A stretch of DNA of 64,000 nt, taken from the NCBI RefSeq assembly GCF_000617845.2, contig NZ_DF820425.1, forward strand, positions 5,135,725-5,199,724. The letters are read 5' to 3'. The notes under the pieces are model-generated. The model was given only the letters and a program-made list of their open reading frames with translations. It was not told the origin of the DNA and ran no database searches. This document shows positions 57,643 to 64,000 of this stretch, in pieces; the stretch's first letter is position 1; every line of letters starts with the position of its first letter. Position numbers and translations under genes: made by a program. Source of the DNA: Bradyrhizobium sp. DOA9 (lineage in GTDB: Bacteria; Pseudomonadota; Alphaproteobacteria; Rhizobiales; Xanthobacteraceae).

Positions 57643-58722
57643 ATGAAAGCTGCCGTACTCAAATCCTTCGGCTCGCCGCTGGCGATCGAGACTGTCCCGG
57701 AACCGGTGCTCGGCACCGGCGAAATCATCATCGACGTCGTCGCGACGCGCGTGCTGTCCTACATGAACGAGGTCTTCGACGGCACGCGCAATTATGCGCT
57801 CGACCTGCCGATCGTCCCCGGCCCTGGCGGTATCGGCCGGGTGCGCGCGATCGGTCCGGACGCGACCAGGCTTGCCGTCGGCGACTGGGTGTTCTGCGAT
57901 CCGACGGTGCGCTCGCGCGATGACGCCGTGGCGCCCGACATCGCCCTGCAGGGCCTGACCGCCGCGGGGCCCGGCGGCATGCGCCTGCAACGGCACTTTC
58001 GCCACGGCTCGTTCGCCGAGCAGATGCGCGTCCCGACCGAGAACGTCAAACCCCTCGGCCCGATCACGTCCGAACAGGCGGCGCAATGGTGCGCGCTGGG
58101 CACGCTGCTGGTGCCCTATGGCGGCTTCCTCGCGGCAAACCTCCGCCCCGGCGAGACCGTGCTGGTGAGCGGCGCCACCGGCAATTTCGGCAGCGCCGCC
58201 GTCTCCGTCGCGCTGGCGATGGGCGCAGCCTGCGTGGTCGCGCCGGGCCGCAACGAAAAGATCCTCGCCGACCTCGTCCGCCGCTTCGGCGGCCGCGTCA
58301 AGCCGGTCAGGCTCACCGGCACTGAGGACGACGACCGCGAAGCGATGAAGCGCGCCGCACCGGGGCCGATCGACTGCGTGTTCGACATCATGCCACCCTC
58401 GGTGAGCCCGAATGTGGTGCGGGCTGCCGTCATGACGGTACGCGCTTACGGCCGCGTCGTGCTGATGGGCGGCGTCGGCATGGCCGGCGGCGCGGGCCTC
58501 GAGCTGCCCTACCCCTGGATCATGCGCAACTGCATCAGCATCCACGGCGTCTGGATGTATCCGCCGGATGCGGCGAGCCGCCTGATCGCGCTGGTGCGCG
58601 CCGGTTTGCTGCGGCTCGACGAATACGAGACCACGGCCTTCGATCTCGACCACGCCAACGAGGCCGTGGCGCATGCCGCGGCCCATGGCGGGCCGTTCAA
58701 ACTGACGGTGATCAGGCCCTGA
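57643..58722 (+). CDS. MDR-family (zinc-independent) oxidoreductase
   Basis: A 359-aa medium-chain dehydrogenase/reductase. It has an N-terminal GroES-like fold (KAAVLKSFGSPLAIETVPEP, GPGGIGRVRAIG) and an NAD(P)-binding domain with VLVSGATGNFGSAAVSVALAMG. The zinc ligands of classical alcohol dehydrogenases are absent, so a quinone- or enoyl-reductase-like chemistry is possible. ATG 57643 is chosen because GAGGTGA lies 5 nt upstream. Its probable regulator is the divergent XRE gene. Confidence 0.85.
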   Translation: MKAAVLKSFGSPLAIETVPEPVLGTGEIIIDVVATRVLSYMNEVFDGTRNYALDLPIVPGPGGIGRVRAIGPDATRLAVGDWVFCDPTVRSRDDAVAPDIALQGLTAAGPGGMRLQRHFRHGSFAEQMRVPTENVKPLGPITSEQAAQWCALGTLLVPYGGFLAANLRPGETVLVSGATGNFGSAAVSVALAMGAACVVAPGRNEKILADLVRRFGGRVKPVRLTGTEDDDREAMKRAAPGPIDCVFDIMPPSVSPNVVRAAVMTVRAYGRVVLMGGVGMAGGAGLELPYPWIMRNCISIHGVWMYPPDAASRLIALVRAGLLRLDEYETTAFDLDHANEAVAHAAAHGGPFKLTVIRP

Positions 58723-58767
58723 TTCCTGAAGAGACGGCGGAACGCGGTCGCCGATTTTTTTCGGAAG

Positions 58768-58806
58768 CCCCACCAAGCACTTGGCTACTGTGCATGGGGT
58801 TGTTTT
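58768..58806 (+). terminator. Terminator-like hairpin after the MDR gene
   Basis: CCCCA-ccaa-GCAC / GTGC-a-TGGGG followed by ttgtttt, 46 nt past the stop: a bulged 9-bp hairpin with a U-rich tail. It ends 11 nt before the convergent lolD stop. Confidence 0.45.
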
Positions 58807-58816
58807 CGAACTTTTG

Positions 58817-59530
58817 TTAGTCGAGCTCGACCACCTGTCCGTGCGACAGCGAGACCCGCCGGTCCATGCGGCCGGCGAGCTCCATGTTGTGGGTCGCGAT
58901 CAGCATCGACACGTGCGTCGCCTTGACCAGCTGCATCAGGGCCTGGAACACGTGCTCGGCAGTACCAGGGTCGAGATTGCCGGTCGGCTCATCCGCAAAC
59001 AGCACGCGCGGAGCGTTGGCCACCGCGCGGGCGATGGCGACGCGCTGCTGCTCGCCGCCGGACAGCTCGGCGGGGCGATGGGTGATGCGGTCGCCGAGGC
59101 CGAGATAGCCGAGGATCTCCTTGGCACGCTTGACGGTCTCGGACTTCTTCAAGCCGCGGATCATCTGCGGCAGCATGACGTTCTCGAGCGCCGAGAACTC
59201 CGGCAGCAGCCGGTGCGACTGGTAGACGAAGCCGATATCGGTGCGGCGCAGCTGGGTGCGCTCGATGTCGGGCAGCTGCGAGGTCGGCGCGCCCGAGACA
59301 TAGACCTCGCCGGAATCGGGCGCTTCCAGCAGCCCCGCGATGTGCAGCAGCGTCGACTTGCCCGAGCCCGACGGCGCCACCAGCGCGACGGACTGGCCGG
59401 CCCACAGCGCCAGCTTGGCGCCGTCGAGGATCGTCAACGGCACCTCGCCCTGCAAGTACTGCCGCTTTATCTCGTGGAGATAAATGACCGGTACATCTTC
59501 CGCCCCATGCTCAGCCCCTTGGCTCTCCAT
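58817..59530 (-). CDS. lolD: Lipoprotein-releasing ABC transporter ATPase LolD
   Basis: Powers extraction of lipoproteins from the inner membrane to LolA. The 237-aa ATPase has Walker [10 protein letters not shown], the LolD-type region [16 protein letters not shown], signature LSGGEQQRV and Walker [13 protein letters not shown]. It follows lolC on the same strand with 7 nt between, so it is one operon. Confidence 0.95.
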   Translation of the reverse strand: MESQGAEHGAEDVPVIYLHEIKRQYLQGEVPLTILDGAKLALWAGQSVALVAPSGSGKSTLLHIAGLLEAPDSGEVYVSGAPTSQLPDIERTQLRRTDIGFVYQSHRLLPEFSALENVMLPQMIRGLKKSETVKRAKEILGYLGLGDRITHRPAELSGGEQQRVAIARAVANAPRVLFADEPTGNLDPGTAEHVFQALMQLVKATHVSMLIATHNMELAGRMDRRVSLSHGQVVELD

Positions 59531-59537
59531 CAGCCCC

Positions 59538-60818
59538 TCACTCGTACCGGAGCGCTTCGACGGGATCGAGGCGCGCGGCGCGCCACGACGGATAGAGCGT
59601 CGCCAGGAACGACAGCGTCAGCGCCATGATGACGACGGCCGTGGTTTCGCCGACGTCGATCTCGGCGGGCAGTTTCGACAGGAAGTACAGTTCCGGCGAG
59701 AACAGCTCGGTGCTGGTCAGCCACGAAAGAAACTGCCGGATCGATTCGATGTTGAGGCAGATCACGAGGCCGACGCAGAAGCCGACCAGCGTGCCGACCA
59801 CGCCGATCGACGCGCCCGTGATCAGGAAGATCCGCATGATCGAGCCTTGCGAGGCGCCCATGGTGCGCAGGATCGCGATGTCGCTGCCCTTGTCCTTGAC
59901 CAGCATGATCAGGCCGGAGACGATGTTGAGCGCGGCGACCAGCACGATCATGGTCAGGATCAGGAACATCACGTTGCGCTCGACCTGGAGCGCGTTGAAG
60001 AAGGTCGAGTTGCGCTGCCGCCAGTCGACCAGGAACACCGGCCGGCCCGCCGCCTCCGTCACCGCCTTGCGGAAGGCGTCGATCCTGTCGGGGTTGGCGG
60101 TGAACACCTCGATCGAGGTGACGTCGTTGCTGCGGTTGAAATAGGCCTGCGCTTCGGCGAGCGGCATGAACACGAAGCCGAGATCGTATTCGGACATGCC
60201 GATCTCGAACACCGCGACGATCTTGTAGGGCTTGATCCGCGGCGTCGTGCCCATCGGCGTCACCGCGCCCTTCGGCGCCACCAGCGTGATGCTGTCACCG
60301 GCATGCAGCGACAGCTGGTCGGCGAGCCGGCGGCCGATCGCCACGCCCTGCCCTACGTCGAATCCTTCGAGCGAGCCCTGCTTGATGTTCTTGGCGATCG
60401 AGGTGAGGTTGTTGAGGTCGTCGGAGCGGATGCCGCGCACGAGGACGCCCGAGGCGTTCCAGGGAGATGACGCCAACGCCTGACCGTCCACCACGGGCGC
60501 AGCGAGCCGGATGCCCTCGACCTGGCTGAGGCGGTCGGCGACGTCCTTCCAGTCGGTCAGCGGCGATTCCAGGGGCTGGACCAGGATGTGGCCGTTCAGG
60601 CCCAGGATCTTGTCGAGCAACTCTTTGCGAAACCCGTTCATCACGGCCATGACGATGATCAGCGTCGCGACGCCGAGCATGATGCCGAGAAAGGAGAACC
60701 CGGCGATGACCGAGATGAATCCCTCCTTGCGGCGCGCCCGCAAATAGCGCGCCGACAGCATCCACTCGAAGGGCGCAAAGGGCGCGGTTTGCACGGTTTC
60801 GGTCATGGTCTCATCCAT
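59538..60818 (-). CDS. lolC: Lipoprotein-releasing permease LolC/LolE
   Basis: A 426-aa inner-membrane protein with four transmembrane helices. The first is followed by a large periplasmic domain (about residues 50-270); three more helices lie in the C-terminal 160 residues, including the FtsX-type segment [21 protein letters not shown] single LolC/E gene is present, as usual in alphaproteobacteria where it forms a homodimer (often named LolF elsewhere). ATG 60818 is used; an in-frame ATG at 60806 is an alternative. Confidence 0.94.
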   Translation of the reverse strand: MDETMTETVQTAPFAPFEWMLSARYLRARRKEGFISVIAGFSFLGIMLGVATLIIVMAVMNGFRKELLDKILGLNGHILVQPLESPLTDWKDVADRLSQVEGIRLAAPVVDGQALASSPWNASGVLVRGIRSDDLNNLTSIAKNIKQGSLEGFDVGQGVAIGRRLADQLSLHAGDSITLVAPKGAVTPMGTTPRIKPYKIVAVFEIGMSEYDLGFVFMPLAEAQAYFNRSNDVTSIEVFTANPDRIDAFRKAVTEAAGRPVFLVDWRQRNSTFFNALQVERNVMFLILTMIVLVAALNIVSGLIMLVKDKGSDIAILRTMGASQGSIMRIFLITGASIGVVGTLVGFCVGLVICLNIESIRQFLSWLTSTELFSPELYFLSKLPAEIDVGETTAVVIMALTLSFLATLYPSWRAARLDPVEALRYE

Positions 60819-60908
60819 CGCTCGATAATCCCATGATTCGGGGTCAATTGTGGCCGGATTGGCGGCCGCGATATCGCGCGATGAACAATATTCGGCCGAC
60901 CGGCCTGG

Positions 60909-62228
60909 TCAGCCCACAAGTCGTGCGACCGCGTCCGCAGGCGACATGGTCTCGCGCGCGCCGTCGCTGCGCCGCTTGATCTCGACCTTGCCGTCGGCAA
61001 GGCCCTTCGGCCCGATCATGATCTGCCAGGGGATGCCGATCAGGTCGGCGGCGGCGAATTTGGCGCCGGCGCGCTGGTCGGTGTCGTCGTAGAGCACGTC
61101 GACGCCCTTGGCCGTGAGCTCGGCATAGAGCTTCTCGCAGGCCGCATCGACGGCCGCATCGCCCTGCTTCAGGTTGAGGATCGAGACGCGAAACGGCGCC
61201 ACCGCCTCCGGCCATTTGATGCCGGCATCGTCATGGCAGGCCTCGATGATGGCACCCAGCAGGCGCGAGACGCCGACACCGTAGGAGCCGCCATGGATCG
61301 GCACGTCGACCCCGTCCGGTCCCGCCACCAGCGCCTTCATCGGCTCGGAATATTTGGTGCCGAAATAGAAGATCTGGCCGACCTCGATGCCGCGGGTGTT
61401 CACCCGCTTGTCCATGGGCACCTCCTGCTCGAAGCGCGCGGCGTCATGGACGTCTTCCGTCGCTGCGTAGAGCGAGGTCCACTGCTTGATGATCGGCGTC
61501 AGGTCGCTCTCGTAGTCGACATCCTCGCCCGGCACCGGCAGGTCCAGCACGTCGCGATTGATGAACACGCCCGATTCGCCGGTCTCGGCGAGCACGATGA
61601 ACTCGTGGCTGAGATCGCCGCCGATCGGGCCGGTCTCGGCGCGCATCGGGATCGCCTTCAGTCCCATCCGCGCGAAGGTGCGCAAATAGGCGACGAACAT
61701 CTTGTTGTAGGCAACGCGCGCCGCCGCTTCGTTGAGGTCGAACGAATAGGCGTCCTTCATCAGGAACTCGCGGCCGCGCATCACGCCGAAACGCGGACGC
61801 TGCTCGTCGCGGAATTTCCATTGGATATGATAGAGATTCAGCGGCAGGTTCTTGTAGGACTTCACATAGGCGCGGAAGATCTCGGTGATCATTTCCTCGT
61901 TGGTCGGCCCGTACAGCAGCTCGCGCTTGTGGCGGTCGGCGATGCGCAGCATTTCCGGACCATAGGCATCGTAGCGGCCGCTCTCGCGCCAGAGATCGGC
62001 GAGCTGCAGCGTCGGCATCAAGACCTCGATCGCGCCGGAGCGGTCCTGCTCCTCGCGCACGATCTGCTCGATCTTCTTCAGCACGCGGAAGCCGAGCGGC
62101 AGCCAGGCATAGATGCCGGCCGCCTCCTGCCGGATCATGCCGGCGCGCAGCATCAGCCGATGCGAGACGATCTCCGCCTCTTTCGGATTTTCCTTCAGAA
62201 TGGGCAGAAAGAACCGCGACAGCCGCAT
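60909..62228 (-). CDS. proS: Prolyl-tRNA synthetase (short, editing-domain-less type)
   Basis: A 439-aa class II synthetase. Motif 2 is in [21 protein letters not shown] and motif 3 in [12 protein letters not shown], with a C-terminal anticodon-binding domain. The E. coli enzyme is about 570 aa because it carries the INS editing domain between motifs 2 and 3; here motif 2 runs straight into the core, so mischarged Ala-tRNA-Pro must be cleared in trans. ATG 62228 ([10 protein letters not shown]) is chosen; an ATG two codons upstream is possible. Confidence 0.96.
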   Translation of the reverse strand: MRLSRFFLPILKENPKEAEIVSHRLMLRAGMIRQEAAGIYAWLPLGFRVLKKIEQIVREEQDRSGAIEVLMPTLQLADLWRESGRYDAYGPEMLRIADRHKRELLYGPTNEEMITEIFRAYVKSYKNLPLNLYHIQWKFRDEQRPRFGVMRGREFLMKDAYSFDLNEAAARVAYNKMFVAYLRTFARMGLKAIPMRAETGPIGGDLSHEFIVLAETGESGVFINRDVLDLPVPGEDVDYESDLTPIIKQWTSLYAATEDVHDAARFEQEVPMDKRVNTRGIEVGQIFYFGTKYSEPMKALVAGPDGVDVPIHGGSYGVGVSRLLGAIIEACHDDAGIKWPEAVAPFRVSILNLKQGDAAVDAACEKLYAELTAKGVDVLYDDTDQRAGAKFAAADLIGIPWQIMIGPKGLADGKVEIKRRSDGARETMSPADAVARLVG

Positions 62229-62393
62229 GGTCATACTCTGGGAATCAGTGATCGCCTGCAGTGAAACCGGATTGGGAGCGAAAACACAAGACGGGAATGA
62301 GGAAAAGCCGCTAACGCGGCGAAATTCCTCGTCATTTTTCCGTTGCCTTCAGGTTTGACTCGAGGCGCAGCGTGCTCTTCAAAGCCGACGAGC

Positions 62394-63956
62394 CTAAGGC
62401 GGCGGCACCTCGAGTTCATCCGCAAGCGTGATCTTCTCGAAATCGCTCACAAGCGCCTCGATCCCGACGCGCCAGCGGCCGGCGAAGGGCAACTCGACCT
62501 CGCGTACGTGCCAGTAGCCATCCGGCCCGAGCAAGGCGCCCCGTGCCATCGGCTCGATGCCGCGCCCGGGCGAGCTGAGGGTCAATGTCACCTCTTTGGC
62601 CGCCAGCGGCGTCCCCTCGCCGGTCATGAGCTGGAGCACGAAATCGTCCTTGCCGACCTTTCCAGGAGACACCAACACCTGGAACATCGCCTTGTCGCTG
62701 TGGATGTGGATCGCCAAAGGCGTCTCCGGAACAATCGTTCGCGGCGGCGGCGTGAAGCGCCAGCCGGCGACGACGGCAAAGATGGCGAGGGCGATCACGC
62801 ATTCGAGGAGGATCGAGCGCTTGAGAATGGCCTCGGCTCCGCGATCACGTGCGAGTGCCGGAGTGAGACGGAAGCGGTTGAGCGCCGCAAGTGCGAGCAG
62901 CATGAGGACCAGCGCGAGCTTGATCGAGAGAATGAGGCCGTAGCGGGTCTCGACCAACGCCGAAGCCTTTTCGACCTGAACGATGGCAAGGGCCAGACCC
63001 GTCAACGCCAGCACGCCGATGGCCGGCATGGCGATGGCCGAAAAGCGGTTCACGACCGCAAGTGTTGATGCCGTCGGCTTCGACAGCAAAGCCGCGAGCG
63101 GAGCGAGAGCGCCGATCCACAGCGCAACGCACAGGCCGTGAAGAAACATCGCCGGTCGCATCATCATCTGAGGCGGCGCCGTTGCGGCGTGCCCGCTCAG
63201 GGCGAGCGACGAGCCCACACCGACCACCGCCATCATCGCAAGAGCTCGCGAATACCACGTGCTGCGCAGCGCCAGGCCAGCGAACAGCATCGCGGCGGCG
63301 GCAACAAGAAATGCGCGGCCGGCACTGGTCGCGAACGCGACCTTCCAAGGCGCGGCAGTCGCGAGCCCCGCCAGTGGCAGTCCGAGCAGATCAAGACCCA
63401 GCGCACCGAAGGACACCACCGCGCTCGGAAGGCCGACCACGAGCGCCGCGCGCGGCACGGTCATCCCAGTCTGAGACCGCGATATCCAACGCGCGAACAA
63501 CACACCGCCGACGCCAACGAACAGCCCGAGATAGAGGCCAACGCGCGTTAGCCAGATCAGCGCGCCCAACCAGTTGCCCGGACTCACGGGCAGCTTCGTC
63601 TCCGACTGTATACCGATCGAAAACATCACCGATCCCACGACCGGATGCCCATCCTGCGAGATCACGCGATAGCTGACGACCGCGGTCCCCTCAGGCATAT
63701 CCGCCGGCATCGCCATGGAAATCGTCTCGCCCGACGCCCTGACAGGCGGATCGTCCCGCGCCCTGCCTGCCCCGTCGATCAGCCGGATCGCGCCAGGCGT
63801 CACCGGCTCGCTGAACCGCAGCACCACCGCCTGCGGCGCGGCCGCGAGCGTGCTGCCGCTCGCCGGCTCGACCGAGACCAGCGCCGCATGCGCGAGCGCG
63901 CCGCTCGCAAAGCCCGCAGCGAACAGCAGCGTCGCGAGCGCGGCGAGGAGGCGCAT
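62394..63956 (-). CDS. CopC-CopD fusion copper resistance/uptake protein
   Basis: A 520-aa protein. The signal peptide (cleavage near SGALAHA) exposes an N-terminal His, followed by a CopC domain (about 23-120) with HAALVSVEPASGS and YRVISQDGHPVVG, which together hold the Cu(II) ligands. Next come about eight transmembrane helices of the CopD family (about 130-400) and a C-terminal periplasmic YtkA-like beta domain (about 410-515). It probably moves copper across the inner membrane. It overlaps the upstream gene by one base (TGATG). Confidence 0.9.
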   Translation of the reverse strand: MRLLAALATLLFAAGFASGALAHAALVSVEPASGSTLAAAPQAVVLRFSEPVTPGAIRLIDGAGRARDDPPVRASGETISMAMPADMPEGTAVVSYRVISQDGHPVVGSVMFSIGIQSETKLPVSPGNWLGALIWLTRVGLYLGLFVGVGGVLFARWISRSQTGMTVPRAALVVGLPSAVVSFGALGLDLLGLPLAGLATAAPWKVAFATSAGRAFLVAAAAMLFAGLALRSTWYSRALAMMAVVGVGSSLALSGHAATAPPQMMMRPAMFLHGLCVALWIGALAPLAALLSKPTASTLAVVNRFSAIAMPAIGVLALTGLALAIVQVEKASALVETRYGLILSIKLALVLMLLALAALNRFRLTPALARDRGAEAILKRSILLECVIALAIFAVVAGWRFTPPPRTIVPETPLAIHIHSDKAMFQVLVSPGKVGKDDFVLQLMTGEGTPLAAKEVTLTLSSPGRGIEPMARGALLGPDGYWHVREVELPFAGRWRVGIEALVSDFEKITLADELEVPPP

Positions 63957-64000
63957 CAGGGTTTCGGCAGGAGCTTCACGCCAGGCGCCGGCGACTTGCC
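63956..64000 (-). CDS. C-terminal end of a gene preceding copC-copD (5' part outside window)
   Basis: Fourteen codons ending GVKLLPKP and TGA, overlapping the copC-copD start by one base. The position fits a periplasmic copper-related partner (for example a YcnI/DUF1775-type protein), but the fragment is too short to identify. Confidence 0.55.
   Translation of the reverse strand, partial: GKSPAPGVKLLPKP

Overview
This 64 kb window is a high-GC alphaproteobacterial chromosome segment, most likely Bradyrhizobium or a close Nitrobacteraceae relative. The evidence is the rhizobial LexA operator type (GAAC-N7-GAAC), the long rpsB-tsf-pyrH-frr-uppS-cdsA-dxr-rseP-bamA-lpxD-fabZ-lpxA-lpxI-lpxB cluster, an Omp25/31-type outer membrane protein, a short ProRS without editing insertion, and strong third-position GC. 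No rRNA, tRNA, CRISPR array, insertion sequence or prophage is visible.

Layout. 0-7 kb: small hypotheticals, moeA, lexA with its own operators, a conserved hypothetical, a three-repeat GAF-like protein and comEC. 7-12.5 kb: DUF2171 and SnoaL-like genes, glnS, divergent gltX, and gltA with a strong terminator. 12.6-18.9 kb: a ROK-regulated carbohydrate ABC importer operon with an SDR dehydrogenase. 19-24.2 kb: an accessory patch with small exported or membrane proteins, a 56-aa stand-alone sigma-70 region-1.1-like protein, a class III cyclase with TPRs, a PAP2/vanadium-haloperoxidase-type protein starting with seven Gly-Asn-Ala-type repeats, and an overlapping G1-peptidase-like protein. 24.2-39.6 kb (minus strand): the translation/envelope/lipid A supercluster, split between fabZ and lpxA by an opposite-strand KTSC-domain gene.

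39.6-48.8 kb: a secreted caspase-fold protein that has lost both catalytic residues and carries a very long Pro-rich tail, an exported beta-carbonic anhydrase, a DUF2846-like lipoprotein, dnaE, and an unlisted 32-aa membrane peptide. That peptide lies directly behind a sigma-70-like promoter overlapped by two perfect LexA boxes. It is the most interesting signal in the window: a candidate SOS-induced membrane microprotein (SidA- or TisB-like in logic). 48-64 kb: Omp25-type porin, HD-domain and AhpD-like genes with a divergent MocR regulator, a periplasmic ClpP-like protein, a large GAF/PAS hybrid histidine kinase, an XRE regulator divergent from an MDR oxidoreductase, lolD-lolC, proS, and a copC-copD fusion.

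Functionally, the core genes couple ribosome production and tRNA charging to envelope building (undecaprenyl-PP, CDP-DAG, isoprenoid, lipid A, BAM, Lol export). lexA at 2 kb and the double LexA operator at 47.9 kb place two parts of an SOS response in the same window. All identities come from reading translated sequence and motifs; no database search was run.
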